Source: Ciona intestinalis
Lineage: Eukaryota > Chordata > Ascidiacea > Phlebobranchia > Cionidae
Assembly: GCF_000224145.3 (NCBI RefSeq)
Contig: NC_020166.2
Location: 4,966,839-5,030,838, forward strand
Length of the DNA stretch: 64,000 nucleotides
Direction of reading: 5' to 3'
The number at the start of each line of letters is the position of its first letter. Positions within the stretch are counted from its first letter, which is position 1. Both the position numbers and the translations under genes were made by a program. The notes under the pieces were generated by a model. The model did no database searches. It saw only the letters and a list, made by a program, of their open reading frames with translations, and was not told the origin of the DNA. Positions 38,228 to 48,900 of this stretch are shown in pieces.

Positions 38228-38305
38228 GTTATAGGGCGGGGGGATCGAACCCGGGACATGACGTTAGTAAAGCGCGCGCTATAACCGCTAGGCCAATAGG
38301 TCTAG
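38228..38305 (-). pseudogene. tRNA-like sequence, probably a pseudogene or SINE head
   Basis: On the minus strand there is a perfect box A (TGGCCTAGCGG, 38295-38285) and box B (GGTTCGATCCC, 38251-38241) at tRNA-like spacing. The 5' and 3' acceptor halves (GACCTAT and GCCCTAT) do not pair and the T-stem has mismatches, so a functional tRNA is unlikely. It differs in sequence from the main SINE family here. Confidence 0.4.
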
Positions 38306-39127
38306 TAATCAGCACTGTCGAGACAGCGGTTATATTATCCGAGAATTTGAACCGTTGTATTAAAAGGGTTAATTAATACTATGCTAATTAGTTTAATTAA
38401 CGTGCTCACGCATTAGATCTTTGATCCCTTGTTTTACTTGTTTAAAAACCTGTTTCCAACTTTTTTTAATATGTAACAGCAATAATAGGCTTTGAGGCTC
38501 GTTTTATGAAGTGTTGGTGATACTGTCGAATAAATCTGTAACATTATTTTTCTGATTATCAATATATCGGGATCCGTAAAAAGGAAAAGTAAAAAAATTT
38601 AGGTGTAAAAATTATTTTAATAGTACCCCTGTATCACACGGGGTGATGCAGTTGGGTTAGGGGGTAAAGTTTGGAGTTTGTTGCAGTTTTACAAAGATAA
38701 ATAACCTACCTATAATCGACTTGAATCACCTGTGCTTAATTTGTCCGTAAGCCTGTGGGGGTGTGTAAAAGTCAAAAGTGTGCTCTAAAATAATTGAAAT
38801 CAGTCATGATTCTGTAGAATTTTGCTATAGAAATAAAAAAGTAATTTTTCGTTTTGCTAATACCGAACAGAAGTCAGAAATGACGTCGTGCCAATGTTCC
38901 CGAAAGAAGCAAATATAAATTTATCGCTAGGTCTAAATAACCACTAAACTTTAAATTTTCATAACAACTTTCTATCCTGCATTTCCATTGTAATTTATTT
39001 CGGCAACACCTTTTTCTTGTATACGTTGGATTTTTTGACAAAATTGCGGCTTAGTGCTTTCAGCCTTCGGTAAAATCGTAACTGTTAAAACTCGGTTTAA
39101 CGTCCCACCTGCACAGAAGTGATTAAT

Positions 39128-39287
39128 ATGAAGATTAAAATAACATCGCCGTGCATGGCTATGATTCTTTACGAAGCAGCAAAATCATCTGGTCAAACAG
39201 AAGGTGGACTTCTAGGTGAAACAGCGCATGAAACAACAACAAGTATAACTGATTCAGTCGTTTCTACTAAAACTGAAGAAGTCTTAT
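39128..39287 (+). CDS. ABRAXAS: Abraxas-family scaffold protein, first exon only
   Basis: The exon runs from ATG 39128 (MKIKITSPCMAMILYEAAK) to donor TTAT|GTGAGT at 39287. The segment QTEGGLLGETAHETTTSITD matches the start of the MPN-like domain of Abraxas proteins (EGFLLGEV...SITDSQ in vertebrates). These are scaffolds for the BRCC36 deubiquitinase in the BRCA1-A (ABRAXAS1) and BRISC (ABRAXAS2) complexes. No further exon is visible before the 500-N gap at 39785, and a minus-strand NAD kinase begins just beyond. The rest of the gene must be in the gap or misplaced. Which paralogue it is cannot be decided. Confidence 0.6.
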
Positions 39288-39784
39288 GTGAGTGTTTGTG
39301 AGGTAACGTATATTAAAATGCACCGGGCAATATGGGTGCTTGTAAACTATAGCATATGATGAGCGAATCATTAACATGTATATATAGCACTTGCACCTGT
39401 CCCCTAACGACCAACCCCAAACACTTTCCACCAGCCTAATCTGTAAGTTATACCAGATGATTTTTTACCAGTGCCAACATTATATATATGATTGTTTGTT
39501 GTTAATGAATAATCCTGCTTCTGCTGGTCACCACTTACAAACATAATTTGTAGCGTCATTCGTCACATAGAATTGTTAACTTCATTCATAGAAATATGTA
39601 AATCATTCATTTTGAGCTTCATATGTTGGTGTTTAATTGTAGCTCACATAAAATGCTTAGGCTGTTCGGTAATGACAATTTTGGGTTTCAAAAGGCCTTA
39701 TTGATACCAAAGATTGGAACACATAAACAGGAATGTAAGATCTATAAGTTACTAACAAAGTAACGTTCTTTCTGGGGGTAATAA

Positions 39785-40284
39785 NNNNNNNNNNNNNNNN
39801 NNNNNNNNNNNNNNNNNNNNNNNNNNNNNNNNNNNNNNNNNNNNNNNNNNNNNNNNNNNNNNNNNNNNNNNNNNNNNNNNNNNNNNNNNNNNNNNNNNNN
39901 NNNNNNNNNNNNNNNNNNNNNNNNNNNNNNNNNNNNNNNNNNNNNNNNNNNNNNNNNNNNNNNNNNNNNNNNNNNNNNNNNNNNNNNNNNNNNNNNNNNN
40001 NNNNNNNNNNNNNNNNNNNNNNNNNNNNNNNNNNNNNNNNNNNNNNNNNNNNNNNNNNNNNNNNNNNNNNNNNNNNNNNNNNNNNNNNNNNNNNNNNNNN
40101 NNNNNNNNNNNNNNNNNNNNNNNNNNNNNNNNNNNNNNNNNNNNNNNNNNNNNNNNNNNNNNNNNNNNNNNNNNNNNNNNNNNNNNNNNNNNNNNNNNNN
40201 NNNNNNNNNNNNNNNNNNNNNNNNNNNNNNNNNNNNNNNNNNNNNNNNNNNNNNNNNNNNNNNNNNNNNNNNNNNNNNNNNNNN
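39785..40284. other. Assembly gap (500 N)
   Basis: Exactly 500 N, different from the three 50-N gaps, so probably a placeholder of unknown size. Both flanking genes run into it and are incomplete. The 39288-39784 stretch before it shows no exon of either. Confidence 0.98.
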
Positions 40285-40596
40285 CATTTTGAATGTTGTC
40301 ATGAGCCAGGTTACAAGAGAAACAAACTGTTTGTTAGTTTCAGTGTCAAGTCGTTTAATTACAAGCACTGACTCAGGTGGTTTAGACCACTTTAGCTTCT
40401 GATCATTTGGATCCATTTCGTATTCTCTTGGTGAAACATCAGGGCAAGTTGATGCTTTTGGGCCAAATGTACAAACTGGTAAAGGTCCGTGAAGAGACAT
40501 GCCACGACGAAAAACCTTTCCATTCTTAAATAACTTTCCTTTCTTTATTCTTGCTGGACTTGCATTCAATGAAAGAAAGTCAGATGGTGAAGCCAT
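40285..40596 (-). CDS. NADK: NAD kinase, N-terminal exon (truncated by gap)
   Basis: The frame starts at ATG 40596 (MASPSDFLSLNASPARIKKG) and runs into the gap at 40284. Residues about 35-105 include PVCTFGPKAS, QKLKWSKPPESVLVIKR and FVSLVTWLMTTFKM, matching the region just before and at the start of the catalytic domain in animal cytosolic NADK. The enzyme phosphorylates NAD to NADP. The GGDGT and other active-site motifs are not present here because sequence is missing, not because the gene is shown to be broken. Confidence 0.8.
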
Positions 40597-41696
40597 TTTA
40601 AACTAAAATATTTTAAACTAAAAATTAGCAGTAGACAGTCTACCTGTTTAAAATGCAAACTATGAACTGATAACAAGTAACAACCAGTATAATAGGCTAA
40701 GAACAATGCGCCACAAGTGCACAATAAAACATAGCCTATAATCAACTATTCTAGCTATTAATCATCTCAGCAGATTAAACAACCTATGCGTGGCGTTTGC
40801 ATGAATATCGTTGCTGTCTGTCACAAACACGTCTCTGTCACTAACCAGCAAATGCTCGTTGTGTTAGTGATAGAATGATGTCATCATATAACAGAAACCG
40901 GAAATTAATGTACTCAAATATGATGTAATGGGAAACATTTGTATACCGCTCAGTAGATGATACAGAACACGATTCTCACAATAGAATAGATCATTAATAA
41001 TGTTGCGTAACAACTAGCTGCCGCATTGTTGTTAGTTACGTAGGCATAATGATGCAATACAGCCGTCTATGGAGATTTTCGCTTACTCATTCCAGTGATT
41101 CAATCTAAAAAAACCTTTACTAAATTTATTCAAGAAACTTTGCAAAACTGTTTGCTTTTTACAAATAAAGAGCTTTGTCGTGAGAAAAGCTACCAAAAAT
41201 AGCAAATTTGCTATATTAATCATATATTATTTACAGTGACTATACAACCTTACTATCGGCATGGCACATTTCAAAATGACTTGACATATGCGCGTTGACG
41301 TTTATTAGGGAAGAGATTTTAAAGAAAAGGAAGGAAAACTGCACGAAAAAGGCAAGACGAGAAGACAGCCAGACAGTGTAATGATGACATCATAGTTCTG
41401 GAGGGTGACGTTTGGAGTAGATAGTAAGCGTGTGGATTGGATTTGTGAAGGTAAACTCATTATACAGGTTGTAGACTATGTTTCGAATAAAATTTAGCTG
41501 GTACATTTAAAACAAAATAATTTTAGATGTTTGGGGTATGAACTTTAATTTATAAAACTTTTTTTAGCTGATATTTTAATAAATAAATCATAAGACAGTA
41601 CATTACAGACAGTGAAAATCCAGGTTGTTTTTGTATGTTCATATATACTGTAACCCGTTTTTTTTCTATCACATAAACCCAGCAAAAAGTGAGAGA
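40597..41696. promoter_or_regulatory. Divergent upstream region of NADK and CPOX
   Basis: About 1.1 kb separates the two start codons. TGATGACATCATAG (41384-41397), a CRE/AP-1-like palindrome, and GTGACGTTTG (about 41405-41414) stand out. A possible 5' UTR intron for CPOX runs from donor AAG|GTAAAC near 41451 to the AG at 41681-41682. Assignments are by motif only. Confidence 0.35.
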
Positions 41697-42860
41697 ATGA
41701 GATTTTTAAAGTATACTTTTATTAAACTGAAACCTCTGTGTTTTACGATTGCTGCTGGAACATGTTTTTATACAATCATCACACCAGTACAACATACACA
41801 TCTACATGAAGTCTTCCAAAAAAACAAAGTTATGTGTTTGCAATCCAAGTATATGTTAAACAGTTTAGTGAACAAATTTATGGCTTTGCCTGTAACAGAT
41901 CTTGATGACTTAATAAAAAATCCGAACGACACAGCGACCAAAATGGAGTTAATGATCATGGAAACGCAATCAAAGGTTTGCAAAGCAATTGAGTCGTTGG
42001 AAGCTGAAGGACAGAAGTTTGAAGTTGACAAATGGAACAAAGAGAGTGGGACAGGTGGAGGTGTCACGTGTGTTCTTCAGGATGGGAAAGTATTTGAAAA
42101 GGCAGGAGTTAATGTGTCTGTTGTACATGGCAGTTTAACAGAAGGTGCTGAAAAACAAATGCGTGCAAGAGGGCGGGATTTTAAGAGGTTTGACGATGGC
42201 AGTTTGCCATTTATTGCTATGGGTGTAAGTTCAGTAATACACCCAACAAACCCACATGTTCCCACTATTCATTTCAATTTTCGATATTTTGAAGTTACAG
42301 GCGCTGATAAGAAGAAGACTTGGTGGTTTGGAGGTGGAACTGATCTTACACCAATGTACCTCGATCAAAATGATGTCAAACATTTCCATACGGAGCTAAA
42401 AAAGGCATGTGACAAACATGATGTGCAGTATTACCCAAAATTCAAGAAATGGTGCGATGAATACTTTACAATCCCTATAAGGGGTGAAAGAAGAGGTGTT
42501 GGAGGAATATTCTTTGATGACATCGAAGGCCCTGATGAAGAATCAGCATTAGCGTTCGTCACCTCGTGTGCAGAAGCGATCATTCCATGTTACGTGCCTA
42601 TAGTTGTGAAAAACAAGAATAAAAGTTTTACTTCGGAGCAAAAACAATGGCAGCAACTCAGAAGAGGTCGTTATGTTGAGTTTAATCTTATTTACGACAG
42701 AGGAACAAAATTTGGATTCCAAACTCCTGGAGCTCGAATAGAAAGTATTCTCATGTCCTTACCTCTTACTGCTAGGTGGCAGTATATGCATACACCAAAA
42801 CTTGGTTCAGCAGAGAATGAATTGTTGGATGTGCTTAAATCACCAAGGGAATGGGTGTAA
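41697..42860 (+). CDS. CPOX: Coproporphyrinogen-III oxidase (aerobic, mitochondrial)
   Basis: A single uninterrupted frame of 388 codons from ATG 41697. It catalyses the oxygen-dependent decarboxylation of coproporphyrinogen III to protoporphyrinogen IX, the antepenultimate haem step, in the mitochondrial intermembrane space. Motifs in order: [122 protein letters not shown] and [11 protein letters not shown]. Length and end (REWV) match the family. The basic, hydrophobic first ~30 residues ([14 protein letters not shown]) fit a mitochondrial presequence. The coding region has no intron, unlike the multi-exon vertebrate gene. RFK follows 190 bp downstream on the same strand. Confidence 0.97.
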   Translation: MRFLKYTFIKLKPLCFTIAAGTCFYTIITPVQHTHLHEVFQKNKVMCLQSKYMLNSLVNKFMALPVTDLDDLIKNPNDTATKMELMIMETQSKVCKAIESLEAEGQKFEVDKWNKESGTGGGVTCVLQDGKVFEKAGVNVSVVHGSLTEGAEKQMRARGRDFKRFDDGSLPFIAMGVSSVIHPTNPHVPTIHFNFRYFEVTGADKKKTWWFGGGTDLTPMYLDQNDVKHFHTELKKACDKHDVQYYPKFKKWCDEYFTIPIRGERRGVGGIFFDDIEGPDEESALAFVTSCAEAIIPCYVPIVVKNKNKSFTSEQKQWQQLRRGRYVEFNLIYDRGTKFGFQTPGARIESILMSLPLTARWQYMHTPKLGSAENELLDVLKSPREWV

Positions 42861-43007
42861 AACAGATTGTGTATTTTAATACCTGACATTAACTCCTAAT
42901 AAGCCAAATATATCTGTGTGTTTAAAGGCATCTTGCAATAATGTAGCAAAACCTAATCCCGAGTTTGCATTCGCTGTTTATAAACACATGCACAACGATT
43001 TTCTTAC

Positions 43008-43027
43008 GCACTGTTTTTAATATACAG
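43008..43027 (+). promoter_or_regulatory. Candidate spliced-leader trans-splice acceptor before RFK
   Basis: A pyrimidine-rich run and AG (ACTGTTTTTAATATACAG, ending 43027) lie 24 bases before the RFK ATG and within 170 bp of the CPOX stop. No obvious promoter separates the genes. A similar acceptor (TTTTTCTATC...CCCAG, ending 41682) precedes CPOX. Ciona is known to use spliced-leader trans-splicing and operons; use of these sites is inferred. Confidence 0.45.
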
Positions 43028-43050
43028 ATCTGAAATTATCTGATGTTAGT

Positions 43051-44947
43051 ATGAAATTAGATAAAATTATGAAATGTTTGCCACATTTTTGTCGTGGGGT
43101 GGTTGTGAAAGGGTTTGGTCGTGGAAGCAAACAACTTGGAATACCAACAGGTTATTTCAACTTTTTATCATTACTGTAAGATTCGTTTTTTTAATTTAAA
43201 ATTGCTGTACAAAGCAGAAAGCACACTTAGCAGTCATTGCTCCAATCCAGTGTTTAAGAATGGGTTGGACTCTTATTATTAGCTAAACAGTAAAAGGATA
43301 GTAAAACAACTGCCCACAAAGTTACCTATGTGGCAATTCATAATTTTGTAAGGGGTGTATGAAGCAGATAACCTTGTTAAAACAAGCGATGTTGTCTATA
43401 ACCTACCACTCTACCAGGTAATTCATTTGGATTTTATTAAAATTCCTTATCTCGTTTCAGCGAATTTCCCAGATAGTGTTGTCGAGAACCTACCATGTGA
43501 TTTGCCAACAGGAATCTATTATGGTTGGGCTCAAGTTAACTCAGGGGAAGTTCATAAAATGGTTTTAAGTGTTGGTTGGAACCCATATTATAAAAATGAG
43601 AAGAAATCTATGGTAACAAGTTTCATTTAAAATTCTGCTTTTTAAATATATCTCTATTTGACCGAGGTTATATAAGTACAACCTACAACAAAACATGACG
43701 TATATCCTCGGATTTAAGGCAGAGTTGAGCTACACCCTCCTAGAATAATGTATTTGAATAATTTATTTATTGTTTCTGATTAATTTTAATCATTCAACTC
43801 CTAGGTATGTAAACAAAATAAAATATTAACTAGAAGTTTGGTAACCCTCTTGTCTGGTATTGACTAATTTATAATCTTTTTAAAATGCAGTCATTGAAAT
43901 TTGGTCAGCGATTGGTACCAGTTTTGTCAAACCCATTAGGCAACAATTAAGCTTTAATACAACATTTTTTATAACATTTTTTTTATGCAGGAAACCCATA
44001 TTATTCATTCATTCAATGAGGATTTTTATGATTCTGTTCTCAGTATCATTATGCTTGGTTATATAAGAGGGGAGGAAAACTTCTCTTCACTTGGTTGGTT
44101 GATTTGGTACTAAATTTAAAAATGACAGTGAACTAATTATAATATAAATATATTTTGGGATCTGGTTTTGCTGAACAAGTCATGTTCTGTTATAAATACA
44201 TAAACGAAATATCACCAAATCAGCACTGAACAAAAATAAAGTCCAACTATTGTTATGCTACAACGGTAAGGCCAACCATTTCCAGTCATGTGATCTGTCC
44301 AAACAGCAGTTAAACTGTCTGGATACTAGATAGTACGCATCGCATGTTAGTGAGATAAGAAATTTAGAAATCTATACAATGATTGATGCCGTATTAAACT
44401 ATTACTATTTAAGTGGGGACACATTGTAAGAACTTTTATCGTTAGTTCAAATACAAATATTTACCATGTTATTAAGGAATGCATTCTACCTACAACCTAT
44501 TGGTCCACGATCACAAATAGCAACCGAAACCCACTTTGTTAGTTATTTCTGGTTTGTTTTCAATCAAGCATAGTCGACTTCGATAGTAAAAGGGTTAATT
44601 AAATTTTAGTGTGCTCTCTTGTTTAATTAGGAGATTTGAGGAAACATTAATATGAATGGCTGTAGTATTTGCTAGTTGGATCTTTTTACACTGCCGATTC
44701 AATTGTATTTCATTTATTCCGATTCTAAAATGTTAATAAATATATTATTCTTTTAGATGATTTGATATCAGCAATAAACAATGACATTGCCAAAGCAAAG
44801 TTTGAGTTGGATGGTGAAGAACGGATCAAATACAAACATCATTCATTTTTCTCGGATCATGAAACCAGTCATGGCAAAGTATCAGCCATCCAACCTTTGA
44901 AAGCACACTTGAATAATGATGCTTTGGATACTAACAGTAACTTATGA
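43051..44947 (+). CDS. RFK: Riboflavin kinase
   Basis: Four exons in phase: 43051-43150, 43461-43612, 43991-44093, 44757-44947, 181 residues. It phosphorylates riboflavin to FMN with ATP, in the cytosol. The sequence has FCRGVVVKGFGRGSKQLGIP, the PTANFP motif across the first intron, TGIYYGWAQV, MVLSVGWNPYYKN (NPYY with the catalytic-region context), HIIHSFNEDFY, LGYIRGEENF and DDLISAINNDI, all in family order. An alternative start at the second ATG (43069) would give MKCLPHFCRG, closer to vertebrate RFK. The C-terminus is about 25 residues longer than in vertebrates, with no recognisable motif. It sits 190 bp after CPOX on the same strand. Confidence 0.95.
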
Positions 44948-45925
44948 TACAGTGTAAATAACTTTTAGAATATTAATGATGAATTCCAAACAGTTCTACT
45001 GCCAAATTTATTTTCCCACCAATGTCAATGTCTCTTATATCCTGAACAGAACATAAGCGTCATTGACTTAGTGGAGAAAATAAATTAGCCCAAAGAGCTT
45101 TTTACATTTATATTGTCTATATTCACTACATCATTGTGTTTGCATAAATTCGTAATGAACTACCTTTTATAAACACACAACATTATTTGCATATTCCCAA
45201 AACATTTTACTCAAGCCTTGTCACATTTTATGTTTTTACTGAGTTCCAAATTATTTTGCAATTTAATGCTGTCAACATGGTTTGTTGTAATGTATGCACT
45301 GCAGATTTTGTGTGTTATTGAAATATGTTCCTTTATATATATATATGTGGTACTTCTTATGCAGTTTATTTGGTTTGGTTTTGTATCCAATGTAGTTTTA
45401 CTTAACTAGTGGATAATGTTAAGTCGTAATTCATTTTGTGGCAATCAATAAAAAGAATAAAATGTGAAATGAAAAAGTAGTTTATTGAAAGAACCACAAT
45501 TGCAAAACAAACAATGATTGAAATTGTATCCGGCCAAATCATTTCAGGCAATTAGTTGAATAAATTAATATCATTCATGATTGATGGAAATGCATTAAGT
45601 TTAATGTTGTGGCAATGAAATATTCCTTACTTTGCTTTGGTTAAATGTGTAAACTAGGCATATGTCATACATACTGTTTATAATTCTGTGTGTTTTAATT
45701 TGAAATAAGCACATTTATGAAAGAACACTGTGCATAGTAAGTAACGAACATGGAACATTCAATACACGCACAGTATATATTGACAATGTATGTAATAGCA
45801 CCATCAGCACAATTAACACATGTGCATGAACTTCCTCAAGTATAGAAAAACGAGTTCTGAATGGAATGCTCGTCACCAAAGTTTAATTTGTGGACAAAAG
45901 ATAATGTTTGACATCAAATTTATCC
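44948..45925. other. RFK / XPO7 tail-to-tail intergenic region
   Basis: RFK polyadenylation signals (AATAAA near 45079, then a pair near 45448-45460) and the 3' flank of XPO7 occur here, with a short TA microsatellite near 45337. No gene seen. Confidence 0.5.
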
Positions 45926-48900
45926 TTATGACATCATACTTGACGATGAAACAGAAAGATCAATTCCATCAGTTTGCGATCTTTCTTGACTTTCAACTTT
46001 TAAAATCTCATTTATGTCTCGTCGAAATATGGAAAGATTTTGAGTGAACCTGAATAATTGATGTTTATAACTTAAAATAGGCAGCAATAGTTTTACTTAC
46101 CGATCCCGAGTTTTGGTGTGCAAGTTTTTCTCAATGCCTTGCATCAATTGTTCAAAACAATTGGACACCGAACGTTGGTTAAGTGGTCCATGATCAGCAC
46201 TTGCTTCACAAAAAGACTTCTTTATTGTATCTAAATACTGTGGATTAAAAATAGTAATTAAAATTTGTGGTAAAATCTTGCATATAGAAACTTACATCTT
46301 GGTTTAGCAATATTAACCCCAACAGGGGTCTTGACATGCTCCACTGATTTCTACAATCTTCAAACATGATGGTGTGCAACACAGTGGATAAAGCCTGGGT
46401 ATAAATGTACGTTTAAAATATATTGCGAACATTACAGATCTTCTATATATTTTAGCATAACGTATTTTAAGTTGTGTTCAGTAAATATCAATAACATGTG
46501 TCATGACACAGTTTTGGCAAATGTGAAAATCTGTTAAATTTTTTTAATCTTGTGTGCTGCAAACATCCAGAAACCCTATTTCGCCACGGACCAAAACAAC
46601 TCCAGACACATTATGTTTAACATTTCAACCTGTCGTAGTATATCAGGTCTTTCCATCATGACTTGCAGAAAATGTTGATCACGATTTCTGTCAACTTCAT
46701 CACGTTGTCGCTTCGTTGTGATCACCGATGTTACCGAGATTGTTCCGTTAGTTAAACCAGGTGTTCGTGATCCGATGCGAAATAAATAAGTCACCACATG
46801 ATCCAATGCAGCACAACAACACGTGCATATCACGGTGTCTGTAAAATACATTATTTCTGTAAATTATTTAATATTTGAATTATAACCAGAACATGTAAAG
46901 TAAATTCACTCAGATAAATAATATTAATACTTTTTTGTATTCAAATATTTCTGAACCCTCATAAAGCAGAAATCAATATTGGAATGGAGAATGTAAAAGT
47001 ATTAATGTATGTTGTATATGAAAACTATACCATATGTTCCTGTTTTATTTTGTATAGATATAAATATACAATTGCTTAAAAACAAATAGGAAAACATACC
47101 CAGACCAGCCAAGCCATCAGTTATAGTAGAAAGTATATGATATATAATTGTTGAAGGTAAACTGCATATAAAGCTCATGTGGTCTTGTACAACTAACTCC
47201 AACAGTGTGTGGTAAGATGAACTTAATTTCGGATATTCCTGTGAAATAAGAAGAAAAAAAATTGTTATTTTAAACAAGTAATTAAAAATAGTTATGTAAA
47301 GTACTGTAATGAATATCTTTTTTAACGATTAAACAAGAACATTTTTAAAAATTGTAACTTTATATTTTATGTATACTTCGATAAAGGCAATTTTATTAAA
47401 CAATTACAATTTTCTTTGCAATATTGAAATAAAAGTATGATTTTTTATTAGTAAGTTTATTAGACCTACCAATAGATGATTGCTTTGTACGGACATTACA
47501 AGTTTCACAAACACATTGAGAGCGTCTTCTAAGGTTGGATCGTTGTATAGTCGAAACACACCAAAGTTTACATAACCACCACTCAGTGCATTCTTCAGTA
47601 ATGAAAAACAAAGTGAAGTTCCTTTCAAGCGATGAGAATAAAGCTGATCTTTTGGAGGTTCACCCATTGACATTATTCGCGTTCCTTTTAACATTAATAT
47701 AATTATTATTAATGTTAACTGAGTGAAGATCAAACTATTTTAGCACCACTTGAATATTAATAAAATACCAGCCTATCTTTGGCCAGTCAATTTATAAAAC
47801 CTAATTGCACACAAGTTTTTGTACTGTTTATAATAATAACACCACCCATTTAATCTTTCCAATAAAAGAAGATTTGAATGTAACTTACTTTACTCTCGCG
47901 TGGCCGGAAAACAACAGTTGTTGTAACACGGATGTTTATACACTTGGTGCCAGCTTATGAGTTACCATGTATGTTCCTTTGTGAGTGATTTTTTGGGGAC
48001 ATTTTTTTATTTTTTTATGTATGGCTGCTAATTTGGACAACCAATTAGTGGCCCCCGGGTTGGAGCAATTGCCATTAAGTGTCTTGCCCAAGGACACATA
48101 ACGATACGCCAACATTGGTAGCAGCGACGAGGCCTGAACCCATTACCTCTGGGTACAGGCAGCGGCGCTAACCACTATGCCGCAGCGCCGGACATTTATG
48201 AACAGTTACTTGACTACATACCCTAATTACAAAGAGTTTTCATTTTGGGTTATGACCAAAGAGCTGGAAGAAATACTAAACTATTTCACCTCAACAACAT
48301 TCTTACCATAAGTGCAGATTAATTTGCTTGCTTCTTTAAAAAGTAGAATTCCGTTTGGAGATGAAACGTCAAAATTTAGGCGTTGTCCCCTGTTTAAAAC
48401 TAGTTCTCCAAACATCTGAAATAGTAAAGTGCATTCGATTGATAAGAAGTAAGTACAATAACATGAAGTGAATTGAACTTACTTTTATTACAGGTGTGGT
48501 GACTACAGGATCATGGTACCACAGCTCTATAGACCGCTGTAAAATGTCCGTGAACGTTGGATAGCTATAGTTTTATATGAAGGAATAATAACATTAAACT
48601 TGAAACATGAAACAAAGGAAAAATAATCAACATTTTTAAAAGTTGAATATAACGATTTTTAAACAAACGAACTGTTGTTACCACAAAAATATTTATTAAA
48701 ATAACTATATTTAAATTCCTGCTTGGAGAGGGAACTTCATATTCACAAATCACAACACGAGTGTCTTATTGTACACCATACATGGTGGCTTCATATACAC
48801 TGTGCTGTGGGGGTAAAAAATTGAGCAAAATATACATTAATGTAACTATTTATAAAGGATACATTATATCAAACAACATGCTGTAGCTGTTCTTGCTGTT

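Larger units (their letters stand above)
36646..39127. other. PPM1G / Abraxas-like divergent intergenic region
   Basis: Head-to-head spacing of 2.5 kb. It holds an inverted long-form TIR element piece (about 37336-37520), a degenerate tandem repeat (37590-38115) and a tRNA-like sequence (38228-38305), each listed separately. The remaining sequence is AT-rich without exons. Confidence 0.5.

Noticed and set aside
42077..42889. Minus-strand frames opposite CPOX
   Set aside because: Shadows of a highly conserved enzyme gene on the plus strand.
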